NCBI GenBank assembly: GCA_023301545.1
Contig: JALZUI010000101.1
Span: 1-16,282, forward strand
Length of the DNA stretch: 16,282 nucleotides
Origin: Akkermansiaceae bacterium
GTDB taxonomy: Bacteria; Verrucomicrobiota; Verrucomicrobiia; Verrucomicrobiales; Akkermansiaceae
Direction: 5' to 3'
A program made the position numbers and the translations under genes. The notes under the pieces were generated by a model. That model had not been told where the DNA came from. It searched no databases and was given only the letters and a program-made list of their open reading frames with translations. This document shows positions 6,472-14,065 of the stretch, in pieces (the first letter of the stretch is position 1; every line of letters begins with the position of its first letter).

Positions 6472-7077
6472 CTACCAAAAGGCGACCGTGCAAATGAGAA
6501 CCATCACGCCGTACCCCAGCCCAGCCCAGGTCATAATATTCCAGCGCTTGTCACTAGCGGTAACCCAGTTCACAAAATCGCGGAACAAATACGGCATCCC
6601 TACAAAAAAGAGGCCTGCTGTTATGATGATATAGGTGAAAATCGGAATCAGAATTCGCGTTGATTCATCTTTAAACATTGCCGCTTGGAGTAGTGGCCCT
6701 GCGACCATCAAGGCTAAGAGCCCGAGCGCTCGAACAAAAAGAAACTCACGAACGTGTAAACACATTCCAATCGCAAAAAGCGGCACTACGATGCGTAACG
6801 CTGGCTTCGCTACATTAAATTCTGCCAAATCTCGAGAAAGGCTACTCAAAACAGGGATCACGGAGTTGCCTGCTGGAGCAACGAGAAACCAAAACCAGCC
6901 CATTGCAACACTCATAACGATGACGCCCGCCTGATAGTGCCTAGGTAGCTTCTTAAGCCAAGCCTTACAAAAATCGGGTTTGGTGAGCATCAATACATGC
7001 AGTGAAATCAAATAGACAGCTAGAGGCCAGCCAACTTGCGCTAGCGTCAGTTTTTCATACGGGTGAACAAAATCCAT
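6472..7077 (-). CDS. conserved integral membrane protein, six predicted helices, function unknown
   Basis: I do not recognise the family. The 201-residue product has hydrophobic segments at about 15-31, 50-67, 93-109, 114-132, 142-164 and 182-200. The loops are short and the ends hydrophobic, so it is wholly embedded in the membrane, with no soluble domain. Charged residues inside or next to helices are few (R110, E111 and R116 between helices 3 and 4; the loop KDESTR at 136-141). It lies between a coiled-coil envelope protein (49 bases upstream) and a parvulin isomerase (15 bases downstream) on the same strand, which suggests an envelope-related job. An A/T-rich stretch with TACTATACT directly precedes the ATG and might be a -10 element. 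Confidence 0.7.
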   Translation of the reverse strand: MDFVHPYEKLTLAQVGWPLAVYLISLHVLMLTKPDFCKAWLKKLPRHYQAGVIVMSVAMGWFWFLVAPAGNSVIPVLSSLSRDLAEFNVAKPALRIVVPLFAIGMCLHVREFLFVRALGLLALMVAGPLLQAAMFKDESTRILIPIFTYIIITAGLFFVGMPYLFRDFVNWVTASDKRWNIMTWAGLGYGVMVLICTVAFW

Positions 7078-7126
7078 GAGTATAGTAAAAGAAATTTTTT
7101 AAGCAGTAAGGAAGGTGAGGACCAGC

Positions 7127-7777
7127 CTATTGAGGAGGTAAAATCAATTCGTCACCAGACTGAATATCAACCTCGCCAGCGAGAAAGGTATGAGCCAGAA
7201 CGTCTGCGACAGCTTCTGAGCCTTCGACGCGACTCACTTCGAGTTGGCCGACAATCCCAGTGTTACGGCGAATCGCGAGCATCACGCCCTCAACCACGTT
7301 ATTAGGGTTTATCACTCGGAGAACTACAAAACCGTCAACCTCACTATAGTCGGTGACCTGCCCCATGAGCATCGCAGAAGTAACTTGTCTAGCCCGGCGC
7401 TTGAGGCGCTTTTCGGTATCAGGATCGATTGCTGGGATTGGTAACTCTTCAACAACTTCTGACTGAGATGCTACCAAAGCCTGTTGCTCTTCATACTGGC
7501 GTTGCTCCTCCATAGACGCTAATCGCTCTTTCAGCGCTGCGACCTCAGCTTCTGCTTGTTGAATTTCCGTAGACTCCCCCATTGCAGGAGAAGTCATAAT
7601 AACGGGAGGGGCCGAAATAATCGGTGTATTAAGGCGGGAAAGCGCTAGCTCACTGCGTAGCTTATCCTTCTCTGCCTGTCCTGCATCTAAATCACTCTTC
7701 ATGGAAGCAAACGAATAGCACACAACCCCTATGAGAATCACTGCCGATAGGTATGTTAAAGCGAGTAACGAATTCAT
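7127..7777 (-). CDS. membrane-anchored coiled-coil protein with C-terminal beta domain, function unknown
   Basis: The 216-residue protein has a single N-terminal transmembrane segment (about 5-24), then an Ala/Glu/Gln-rich probable coiled coil (about 69-106). A Pro-rich link (IPAIDPD) leads to a basic patch (KRLKRRAR at 124-131) and a C-terminal beta-rich domain at about 134-215. The last part (VVLRVINPNNVVEGVMLAIR, then GQLEVSRVEGSEAVADVL and SGDELILPP) resembles the small beta-barrel repeats of FlgT-like and other envelope proteins. That is a loose similarity, not an assignment. It is first in the leftward cluster and divergent from the FtsW-family gene, which fits a role at the cell envelope. 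Confidence 0.65.
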   Translation of the reverse strand: MNSLLALTYLSAVILIGVVCYSFASMKSDLDAGQAEKDKLRSELALSRLNTPIISAPPVIMTSPAMGESTEIQQAEAEVAALKERLASMEEQRQYEEQQALVASQSEVVEELPIPAIDPDTEKRLKRRARQVTSAMLMGQVTDYSEVDGFVVLRVINPNNVVEGVMLAIRRNTGIVGQLEVSRVEGSEAVADVLAHTFLAGEVDIQSGDELILPPQ

Positions 7778-7933
7778 AATTTAGTAAGCTTTCGCAAACA
7801 TCGTCCCGAGTGTAAAGAAGAATGGGCTGAGATCATTGCAATTTTCACACAAAGAACGACCTCTTACAGAGCAGCTTTCTGGATAAATTCTTGCCTCCTC
7901 CATCGGTTAACTTTAGAACTCCGTAATAACTCC

Positions 7934-9100
7934 ATGTCTTCACTCAGCCGATATAGTGCCATTACCCTTCTCCTCTCCGTTGCCTTTCTCGTAGGGCTAG
8001 GGTTGATCATGCTAGGATCAACCAGCCCCTGGGCTGAGCCTGAGCACATGCAATACTCGCACTTGAAGAAACAAATCACCTTCATTATCATTGGGATTTT
8101 CGCCGCTACAGTAGCGGGGTTCACTCCTCCTAAATTCTACGAAAAGTTCGTCATCCCAGCTTTTATCTTCTGCATAATCGCCCTCGCACTTTGTTTCATT
8201 CCCGGCATAGGCCACTCCGTCAACGGGTCCTCTCGCTGGGTAGGACTCCCGGGTATCCCCATCCGCTTTCAACCATCCGAACCGGCTAAGATAGTGACCT
8301 CTATGATGCTGGCTTGGTGGATGGTGCGATATGCCCAAAAACAACGCTCATTTTTTCGAGATCTACTGCCTACTTTCATTTTCCCAGGCTTAATTTTAGC
8401 GATTCCCACGGCTCTCATTCTAATGGAAATCGACATGGGAACAACGGCCGTAATAATCGGATCAGCCTTTCTCTTGTTCTACATTGGAGGCACCCGTGGA
8501 TGGCTCCTTGGCACCACCATCATTATCGGCGTGGCTGCGCTTATCTTTCTTGTACAAGAAATGGGCGGAAACCGAGCCGAACGACTCCTGTCCTTCCGGG
8601 ATTTAGAGGCTACCAAACTCAGCTACGGGCTCCAGCAATGGCGCTCGTTATTAGCCTTTGCTAATGGTGGAATTGACGGCGTTGGATTGGGCAATGGAGC
8701 GGAAAAGCATGGCTACCTCCCCTTTGCCCACACCGACTTCATCTACCCCATCATCGGCGAAGAATTGGGGCTCCGTTTTACCCTCTCGGTCATTTTATCC
8801 TTTGTCCTTATTGCTGTATCAGGCATCCTCATCTCGCACCGCACGCAAGATCGCTTTTGCTCCCTTCTAGCGATCGGCCTCACTGCCAATATCGTTATTC
8901 CCGGGGCCATGAATATTGCCGTAGCCACCGCCATGCTACCTAATACAGGGCTTCCGCTTCCATTTGTTAGTTACGGAGGAACTAACATCGTCTTTACTCT
9001 TATCAGCGTTGGACTCCTGATCAGCATATTTTTCCGGGTACCTAAGGAGGAGAAAAAATTCGTCACGACCAAACGCTCACGTAAAGTAATGCGACTCTGA
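7934..9100 (+). CDS. ftsW: FtsW/RodA family lipid II polymerase (SEDS protein), probably FtsW
   Basis: SEDS proteins are polytopic membrane glycosyltransferases that polymerise lipid II into peptidoglycan with a partner class B penicillin-binding protein. FtsW works in division and RodA in elongation. The 388-residue product has about ten hydrophobic segments and the family landmarks: RFQPSEPAK at 111-119, EIDMGTT at 165-171, YGLQQWRSLLAFANGG at 231-246, LPFAHTDFIYPIIGEELG at 262-279 (with the essential aspartate, Asp268) and LPNTGLPLPFVSYGGTN at 335-351. The long conserved Y-Q-S-L-A-xxxGG segment and the GLPLPFVSYGG ending favour FtsW over RodA, but no division gene lies nearby to settle it. 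No clear promoter or Shine-Dalgarno was found in the 156 bases before it, a region shared with the divergent coiled-coil gene. Confidence 0.88.
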   Translation: MSSLSRYSAITLLLSVAFLVGLGLIMLGSTSPWAEPEHMQYSHLKKQITFIIIGIFAATVAGFTPPKFYEKFVIPAFIFCIIALALCFIPGIGHSVNGSSRWVGLPGIPIRFQPSEPAKIVTSMMLAWWMVRYAQKQRSFFRDLLPTFIFPGLILAIPTALILMEIDMGTTAVIIGSAFLLFYIGGTRGWLLGTTIIIGVAALIFLVQEMGGNRAERLLSFRDLEATKLSYGLQQWRSLLAFANGGIDGVGLGNGAEKHGYLPFAHTDFIYPIIGEELGLRFTLSVILSFVLIAVSGILISHRTQDRFCSLLAIGLTANIVIPGAMNIAVATAMLPNTGLPLPFVSYGGTNIVFTLISVGLLISIFFRVPKEEKKFVTTKRSRKVMRL

Positions 9101-9116
9101 GCAACTTCCGGGCACT

Positions 9117-9143
9117 AAAAAAGGGAGCCTCACGGCTCCCCTT
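9117..9143 (-). terminator. shared terminator between the ftsW and EF-hand genes
   Basis: GGGAGCC (9123-9129), loop TCAC, GGCTCCC (9134-9140). On the minus strand the stem is followed by six T (A at 9117-9122 on the plus strand), a strong terminator for the leftward EF-hand gene. On the plus strand the stem is followed only by C-TTAATAA, so termination for ftsW would be weaker. Confidence 0.85.
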
Positions 9144-9184
9144 AATAAGGTTTTTAATACCAATTTGCAGATCTATCTAATAGA

Positions 9185-9487
9185 TCACTCTGAATCTTTC
9201 TTGGGTTTTTTGGCTTTCTTCTTAGACACAAATTCCTCTTTAGAGATTTTCCCGTCACCATCCTTATCTATTTTTGTAAAAGCATTTTTCTTCTCTTCGT
9301 CTGTTACGAGTGCACCTCGATGAGCCGGAAGCTTGAACTCCTCAACACCAATAAAACCATCCTTATTAGCATCAAGCCTAGGAAAAAGCTTTTCTCTACT
9401 TGGACGTTCCTTTTTTTTCGTAGGTTCATCTTGAGCCATAACAGTACACGCACAACCGACCAACATAGTTTTAATTAATATTTTCAT
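9185..9487 (-). CDS. small secreted EF-hand calcium-binding protein
   Basis: The 100-residue protein has a short signal sequence. Cleavage may be after VMA at 18, or it may be a lipoprotein with LVGC at 9-12 as the lipobox. Two canonical EF-hand loops follow: DANKDGFIGVEE at 39-50 and DKDGDGKISKEE at 74-85, with Asp/Asn at positions 1, 3 and 5 and Glu at 12 of each. Both should bind calcium. The ends of the mature part are very rich in lysine (TKKKER at 23-28, KKKAKKPKK at 89-97). Such secreted EF-hand proteins are common in Planctomycetes and Verrucomicrobia and their roles are unknown. The gene stands alone, with an A/T-rich promoter-like region upstream and a strong terminator. Confidence 0.85.
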   Translation of the reverse strand: MKILIKTMLVGCACTVMAQDEPTKKKERPSREKLFPRLDANKDGFIGVEEFKLPAHRGALVTDEEKKNAFTKIDKDGDGKISKEEFVSKKKAKKPKKDSE

Positions 9488-9499
9488 GATCTATTCGTG

Positions 9500-9527
9500 A
9501 TAATACACCGTAATTTATAATAATAAA
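9500..9527 (-). promoter_or_regulatory. putative promoter of the EF-hand gene
   Basis: Minus-strand TTTATT (9522-9527), a 16 bp spacer and TATTAT (9500-9505) lie 12 bases before the ATG at 9487, giving a leader of about six bases. The region is A/T-rich throughout, so a chance match is possible. Confidence 0.3.
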
Positions 9528-9552
9528 CCCTAAAATCTCTAAGTGCCGATTT

Positions 9553-10059
9553 TCACCAGTATTTAGCGGCTTGAGGAGAAAACTCAACCTCTTGCCAGAG
9601 AATCTCCTCATCATCAAAGATGAATTTACCGATAAACGACTCACCCGCTAACATACGAGGTAGCCAATACTGGTCATCATCCCACATTTCATCGTAGGGG
9701 ATTTTATCTAACGGCGTCCAACGAGGAATCGCTTCGGGAGTTGCTGTTGGAGTGCCTTCGAACTCAGTTGCCACATATACATGGCAATGAATATTAGGCA
9801 TCGTAGACATATCAAAAAACAGCTCTCCTCGTTTCTGCGCGTCCTTCACAGTAATGCAAAGCTCCTCCTGCACCTCACGCACTGCACATTCGTACGGAGT
9901 TTCACCTGGGTCGATTTTCCCTCCAGGACCGTTAATCTTACCAGCCCCGATACCTCGCTGCTTTTCGATTAGCAGCACCTGCCCGTCTTGAACGACAAAG
10001 ACAAGGGTAGCCGGCATTTCTGCAGGCCAATTTTCCCAATCAACAGCTCGGATACTCAT
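9553..10059 (-). CDS. MTH1/NUDT1-like Nudix hydrolase
   Basis: This is a Nudix pyrophosphohydrolase of 168 residues. The Nudix box runs from Gly47 to Ile69 (G-x5-E-x7-REVQEE-L-C-I), with the metal-binding Glu residues 62, 65 and 66. The usual glycine near the end of the box is Cys68. The sequence outside the box resembles human MTH1/NUDT1: RGIGAGKINGPGGKI at 35-49, the WTPLDKIPYDEMWDDDQYW stretch around 114-132 and FIGKFIFDDEEI at 142-153. This suggests clean-up of oxidised purine nucleotides such as 8-oxo-dGTP, though other substrates are possible. The ATG at 10059 is chosen over a GTG at 10116 because the family starts there and a promoter-like element ends eight bases before it. It follows menG/ubiE on the same strand, 84 bases on. 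Confidence 0.85.
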   Translation of the reverse strand: MSIRAVDWENWPAEMPATLVFVVQDGQVLLIEKQRGIGAGKINGPGGKIDPGETPYECAVREVQEELCITVKDAQKRGELFFDMSTMPNIHCHVYVATEFEGTPTATPEAIPRWTPLDKIPYDEMWDDDQYWLPRMLAGESFIGKFIFDDEEILWQEVEFSPQAAKYW

Positions 10060-10067
10060 ACCGCTTT

Positions 10068-10095
10068 CTATTACACCCACATCGAAGCGTAGCAA
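10068..10095 (-). promoter_or_regulatory. putative promoter of the Nudix gene, leaderless geometry
   Basis: Minus-strand TTGCTA (10090-10095), a 16 bp spacer and TAATAG (10068-10073) end eight bases before the ATG at 10059. It would give the Nudix gene its own near-leaderless transcript in addition to any read-through from menG/ubiE. Confidence 0.35.
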
Positions 10096-10143
10096 GGAGG
10101 AATCCCCTTTACGCACGAATTATATTAGGAACTCCCTCCCCTA

Positions 10144-10815
10144 TTACTTTTCTGCGGTGTAGATCGAGGCCACTCCAAAAGAGAGCTCGATCGCTTGTGG
10201 ATCTTTCATTCCCTGGCTCGTCAGAAGCTCTTGCATTTTTTCGCCAGCAGGAAAGGCCTTGATCGAATCGGATAGGTAGTGATACGCACTCGGCTGGCGA
10301 GTAATAAAGCCCGCAAGGCGTGGCAGGACCTTGTCTAAGTAAATGGTATAAGGCTGGCGGAGAATATTAGTAGGGAGAGAGAAATCTAGAATTAGAAGCT
10401 TCCCTCCCGGCTTAAGAACGCGGCGCATTTCTTGAATCGCCTTTGGGTAATCTGCCATATTGCGGAGTCCGAAGGCCACTGTCACGACTGAATAACTCTC
10501 ATCCTCAAAAGGAAGGTTCAGAGCATCCGCTACGAGAGTTTCCTGTACTCCCCGCGAGGTTGCGTAAGCTAACATTTCAGGACAAAAATCCGAGCCCGTA
10601 ACCTTACAATCTGGCATAACCTTTTGAAACTCCAAGGCCAGATCCCCTGTCCCGGTAGCAATATCAAGTAATTCCGTAGGATTCCACTCTTTGACAATAC
10701 GACCGACCTTTTTCCGCCAAAGAATATCAGTCCCTAAGCTGAGAACATGGTTCGTAATCACATAACGGTCGGCAATCTTAGAGAAGGCCTCTTTCACATA
10801 CTTGGGATCTTGCAT
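10144..10815 (-). CDS. ubiE: quinone biosynthesis C-methyltransferase (MenG/UbiE)
   Basis: This enzyme uses SAM to methylate the quinone ring, turning demethylmenaquinone into menaquinone or acting in the equivalent ubiquinone step. In an organism of this kind menaquinone is likelier. The 223-residue protein has the conserved N-terminal FSKIADRYVITNHVLSLGTD (11-30), SAM motif I LLDIATGTGDLALEF (49-63), the GSD at 74-76, the AFGLRNMADYPKAIQEMRRV stretch (114-133) and LKPGGKLLILDFSLP (134-148). The ATG at 10815 begins the conserved protein and lies seven bases after the GNAT gene stop. An ATG at 10878, inside the GNAT gene, would add 21 residues that do not look like the family. The tight spacing points to cotranscription with the GNAT gene. 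Confidence 0.92.
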   Translation of the reverse strand: MQDPKYVKEAFSKIADRYVITNHVLSLGTDILWRKKVGRIVKEWNPTELLDIATGTGDLALEFQKVMPDCKVTGSDFCPEMLAYATSRGVQETLVADALNLPFEDESYSVVTVAFGLRNMADYPKAIQEMRRVLKPGGKLLILDFSLPTNILRQPYTIYLDKVLPRLAGFITRQPSAYHYLSDSIKAFPAGEKMQELLTSQGMKDPQAIELSFGVASIYTAEK

Positions 10816-10822
10816 AATAAAC

Positions 10823-11305
10823 TTAAGCTTCAGGTTCAGGGAGAATGTCTTGGTAAATCGAGTTTTCAGAGCCTTCAATCACGCGAGCTCCAATCGCTTT
10901 TTCATAGAAAGGAATTGGGCCCACTCCTCCAATAATACCGTAAGCATAGCCCTGGTCTCGTAACGCCTCCATACATTTAAAGAGGATCGCCTTGCCGATC
11001 CCTAAACCACGAGCCTCTTCACTAACACCAGTAGGACCAAAATAGGCCTTGCACGTCGTATCGTAGCACCCAAAACCAAGAATTTTCTTATCTTTAGTAG
11101 CAATGAAACAACCTGCGGGTTGTTTCGCCATTGCGACAGAAACCTCACTGACCCATTTAGGAGAAAAGTGCGCACGCACAAACTCTTCTACTAGGTGCTT
11201 TTCGTACACTCCAGGTCGGCGTAAAATCACCCCCGCTTGCTCGCAAGTGTTATAGAGTTCGCTCGAATCAGGAAGGGCATAAAGCCGCACAATCATATCT
11301 ACCAT
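10823..11305 (-). CDS. GNAT family N-acetyltransferase
   Basis: This is a 160-residue acetyl-CoA-dependent acyltransferase of the GNAT fold. The acetyl-CoA pyrophosphate-binding motif is R-G-L-G-I-G at 99-104, within GPTGVSEEARGLGIGKAIL (90-108). The preceding strand is AKDK-like (IATKDKKILGFGCYD, 68-82). The later IIGGVGPIPFYEKAIGARVI (124-143) has the asparagine- or tyrosine-bearing FYEK motif usual for the family. The substrate is unknown. It lies between pyrC (62 bases upstream) and menG/ubiE (seven bases downstream) on the same strand. A second in-frame ATG at 11296 is possible as the start, with GGTAG just upstream, and would shorten the protein by three residues. Confidence 0.85.
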   Translation of the reverse strand: MVDMIVRLYALPDSSELYNTCEQAGVILRRPGVYEKHLVEEFVRAHFSPKWVSEVSVAMAKQPAGCFIATKDKKILGFGCYDTTCKAYFGPTGVSEEARGLGIGKAILFKCMEALRDQGYAYGIIGGVGPIPFYEKAIGARVIEGSENSIYQDILPEPEA

Positions 11306-11367
11306 AGTAGAGAATAAGTAAGCTCAATTCGCCCTTTCAGCAACTTAAAAATCAGGGATGAAACAGT

Positions 11368-12648
11368 TTAAAGCCCTAATTCAAGAAGGATCTCCTCCCC
11401 TAGTACCACCATCTGAATTTCTCCATTCAGAGTTTGGTTTATGTAGGGAGAGTTAATCGACTTGGATTTGAAGAACTCCTCCGAGTACGTAGTCGTTGAT
11501 TTTTCATCAAAGAGTAGGAATTCCGCAACACCTCCTTGCTTGATAGGCACGGGAGGAAGTTGCATAAGACGACGTGGCTCCGCTGAAAATTTATTCACGA
11601 TCAGCGGCCAATCGAGTTTCCCTTTGGCTACAAATTCATGGTAAAGCGAAACGAGAGCAGTCTCTAACCCCGTAATGCCGTTTGGCGCGCTAATGAAATC
11701 CACAGAGGTCTTTTCATAGTGCGTGTGAGGAGCATGGTCCGTAGAAATAATATCAAAAATTCCATTTTTAAGACCTTCCAGCAGTTGCTCATTGTCAGCC
11801 GCCGTACGAAGAGGAGGGTTCATCTTGAAGTTCGTATCGAAATTCCCAATATCTTCTTCATTAAAAATCAGATGGTGTGGGCAGACCTCCGCTGTGACAC
11901 GTGCTCCCATTCCCTTCCAAAACTCAATCGTCTTAGCTCCTATTCCAGAAGAAACATGCTGAATATGTAAATGAGCTCCTGCGGCGTGAGCGAGGCGAAT
12001 ATCACGATCCATGCAAATCTCTTCACTAATGGCAGGGCTACCTTCGATCCCAAGCTCATAACTTTTCTTCCCTTCATTCATTGCTCTAGGCCCTGATAAG
12101 GAAGGAGTTTCACAGTGACTCGCGAAAAACATCCCGAAGGGCGTCGCGTACTCCATAGCATTCTTATAGAGCGCAGGATCATCGACCGTATCCCCATCAT
12201 CGGTTAGCATTAATACGCCGGCTTCTTTCATTCCGTGAATCTCAGCGAGCTCTTTTCCAGCACGGTCCTTGGAAACACAGCCTGAGGTGTACACATTGAT
12301 GCGCGCTACTTCTTTAGCCTTGTCGAGCAGGCTCTTAACAATCGCCGCGGAGTCAATCGAAGGGTTCGTATTCGGCATCATAACGATTCCTGTAACTCCA
12401 CCATTAATCGCAGCTTCACTACCGCTAGCGATATCCTCCTTATGCGTCTGACCGGGCTCGCGAAAGTGAACGTGGGTATCAAACATCGTAGGCATCATTA
12501 ATTTACCTGCGGCATCTACTACCCGAGCTCCTTCAGGAACAGCCAGCCCTGCCCCCACCGCTTCATACTTCCCGGCATTAACAACCACATCTTGAAGCTC
12601 AGAGATTTCACTCTCCGACACGATTCGAACATTTTTAAGAACTAACAT
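11368..12648 (-). CDS. pyrC: dihydroorotase, class I (long, bacterial PyrC/AllB type)
   Basis: Dihydroorotase closes carbamoyl aspartate to dihydroorotate, the third step of de novo pyrimidine synthesis. The 426-residue protein has the long type I form. Metal ligands are visible: DTHVHFREPG at 57-66 (His59, His61), the Asp of LTDDGDTVDD around 150-151, His178 in ASHCE, His231 in HIQHVSSG, and Asp304 in STDHAPH (302-308). The substrate-site Asn lies in MPNTNPSID (91-99), and the FKMNPPLR loop at 274-281 is also conserved. With all metal ligands present it should be active, not a PyrC-like non-catalytic form such as PyrC' of some Pseudomonas. It is first in a leftward run with the GNAT, menG/ubiE and Nudix genes. 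There is no Shine-Dalgarno. Confidence 0.95.
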   Translation of the reverse strand: MLVLKNVRIVSESEISELQDVVVNAGKYEAVGAGLAVPEGARVVDAAGKLMMPTMFDTHVHFREPGQTHKEDIASGSEAAINGGVTGIVMMPNTNPSIDSAAIVKSLLDKAKEVARINVYTSGCVSKDRAGKELAEIHGMKEAGVLMLTDDGDTVDDPALYKNAMEYATPFGMFFASHCETPSLSGPRAMNEGKKSYELGIEGSPAISEEICMDRDIRLAHAAGAHLHIQHVSSGIGAKTIEFWKGMGARVTAEVCPHHLIFNEEDIGNFDTNFKMNPPLRTAADNEQLLEGLKNGIFDIISTDHAPHTHYEKTSVDFISAPNGITGLETALVSLYHEFVAKGKLDWPLIVNKFSAEPRRLMQLPPVPIKQGGVAEFLLFDEKSTTTYSEEFFKSKSINSPYINQTLNGEIQMVVLGEEILLELGL

Positions 12649-12658
12649 AAGAGAACTC

Positions 12659-12688
12659 TAATAAGCAACAAGCCCACCCAAACTTCAA
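12659..12688 (-). promoter_or_regulatory. putative pyrC promoter
   Basis: Minus-strand TTGAAG (12683-12688), an 18 bp spacer and TTATTA (12659-12664) lie ten bases before the ATG at 12648. The transcript leader would be about four bases. It is divergent from the HI0933-gene promoter, the two -35 elements being 38 bases apart. Confidence 0.35.
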
Positions 12689-12726
12689 GCTCATAAAAGA
12701 GCAATCCCATTCCTCACTAAAACAAG

Positions 12727-12754
12727 TTGCACCATCCATAAATTAGCCTATGAC
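12727..12754 (+). promoter_or_regulatory. promoter of the HI0933-type flavoprotein gene, leaderless geometry
   Basis: TTGCAC (12727-12732), a 16 bp spacer and TATGAC (12749-12754) end six bases before the ATG at 12761, so transcription should begin at about the first base of the start codon. There is no Shine-Dalgarno between them. Confidence 0.45.
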
Positions 12755-12760
12755 AAGCCC

Positions 12761-14002
12761 ATGTCCGAAATCGCACCAGATTCATCATGGGATCTAATAA
12801 TCGTAGGAGGAGGCGCCGCGGGCTTCTTTGCCGCGATCACTTCAGAGCAACACGCTCCTTCACCTCTGCGTATCGCAATTGTCGAGAAATCTTCTCAGCT
12901 CCTACAGAAAGTAAAAATCTCAGGCGGTGGGAGATGTAACGTAACCCATGATTGCCGCGCACCCAAAGAATTGGCCAAAAACTACCCACGTGGTATCAAG
13001 TCACTAATCGGGCCCTTCCACCATTTCGGAGCAAACGAAACCATCGATTGGTTCCAAAAACACGGCGTTGACCTCAAGGTTGAAAAAGACGGCCGCATGT
13101 TTCCCTCCACCGATGATTCACAAACGATCATCGACTGCCTTACTAATACTGCCGCAGAGCTTGGGATTGAGATTTTCACTAAAGCAGGGGTAAAAGAAGT
13201 AACCCGCAAAGGGGACGAATTTTCTCTGGAAATCGAAAACGGAGCCAAAGTAAGTACCAAGAAACTCCTCTTAGCGACTGGAGGAACCCGCCTCGCAGCT
13301 GGCGCTAAGCTCGCAGAAAACCTCGGACACCAACTCCTCCCTCCCGTCCCATCTCTCTTTACCTTTTCGATCGATCACCCGCTCCTCACAGAGTTAGAGG
13401 GGCTTTCCGTAAACCCCGCTCATGTTCAAATCGAAGGAACAAAATTCTCTAACAAGGGGCCGTTGCTCGTCACCCATTGGGGAGTCAGCGGGCCTGGAGT
13501 GCTCAAACTTTCCGCGTTAGCCGCCCGTGACCTCGCCGAGCGAGACTACACCTTCACCCTTCTCGTTAACTGGTGCCCAGGTCTCGACCTTGAACGCCTA
13601 CTGAAACATAAGCGCACCGAGTGGGGTAAACGCCAAATCGCAACCCGCAGCCCCCTAGCCTCAATCCCAAAACGCCTTTGGGGTCGATTCTGTCAGGTTG
13701 CGAACATCAGCGAAACCCTGACCTGGGCTCAACTCCCAAAAGCTCAAGAGCAAAAATTACAAGACCTCCTTACCAAGTGCCAACTGCCCGTCTCAGGTAA
13801 AAGCCTCAACAAAGACGAATTCGTCACTTGTGGCGGTGTGGAACTCAACGAGATTAATCTAAAAACAATGGAGAGCAAGCTCGTCCCTAACCTCTATTTC
13901 GCTGGGGAAATCATGAATATCGATGGAGTCACGGGAGGCTTCAATTTCCAAAACGCTTGGACCTCGGGTCATTTAGCGGGAATCAACCTCTCTCAACCGT
14001 AA
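12761..14002 (+). CDS. HI0933/YhiN (BaiN-like) FAD-dependent oxidoreductase
   Basis: The 413-residue flavoprotein belongs to the HI0933-like family, whose members include E. coli YhiN and the BaiN bile-acid enzyme. Physiological substrates are mostly unknown. FAD binding is shown by VGGGAAGFFAA at 15-25, an acidic end to the second strand (IVEKSSQLLQKV, 40-51), the family motif KISGGGRCNVTH at 52-63, LLATGGT around 170-176, and the C-terminal LYFAGEIMNIDGVTGGFNFQ at 378-397. The middle part (about 195-340) is the family's substrate domain, including the THWGVSGPGVLKLS strand. The protein is full length for the family. Nothing in the context points to a substrate; it is divergent from pyrC and upstream of an unrelated Tat-exported enzyme. 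Confidence 0.9.
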   Translation: MSEIAPDSSWDLIIVGGGAAGFFAAITSEQHAPSPLRIAIVEKSSQLLQKVKISGGGRCNVTHDCRAPKELAKNYPRGIKSLIGPFHHFGANETIDWFQKHGVDLKVEKDGRMFPSTDDSQTIIDCLTNTAAELGIEIFTKAGVKEVTRKGDEFSLEIENGAKVSTKKLLLATGGTRLAAGAKLAENLGHQLLPPVPSLFTFSIDHPLLTELEGLSVNPAHVQIEGTKFSNKGPLLVTHWGVSGPGVLKLSALAARDLAERDYTFTLLVNWCPGLDLERLLKHKRTEWGKRQIATRSPLASIPKRLWGRFCQVANISETLTWAQLPKAQEQKLQDLLTKCQLPVSGKSLNKDEFVTCGGVELNEINLKTMESKLVPNLYFAGEIMNIDGVTGGFNFQNAWTSGHLAGINLSQP

Positions 14003-14065
14003 AATTACGGACAGCTTCCATTGCCCTTTTTGGATTTACGAAGAAAAAGAAACCACCTTTAAATA

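Noticed and set aside
7778..7933. Divergent promoters between the coiled-coil gene and ftsW
   Set aside because: Promoters must exist nearby, but no -35/-10 pair with acceptable spacing stood out (GATAAA near 7882 and TAATAA at 7924 lack a matching -35), so none was annotated.
10816..10878. N-terminal extension of menG/ubiE to the ATG at 10878
   Set aside because: It would overlap the end of the GNAT gene by 56 bases and add a Lys/Thr/Leu-rich stretch that does not belong to the family. The ATG at 10815 matches the conserved N terminus.
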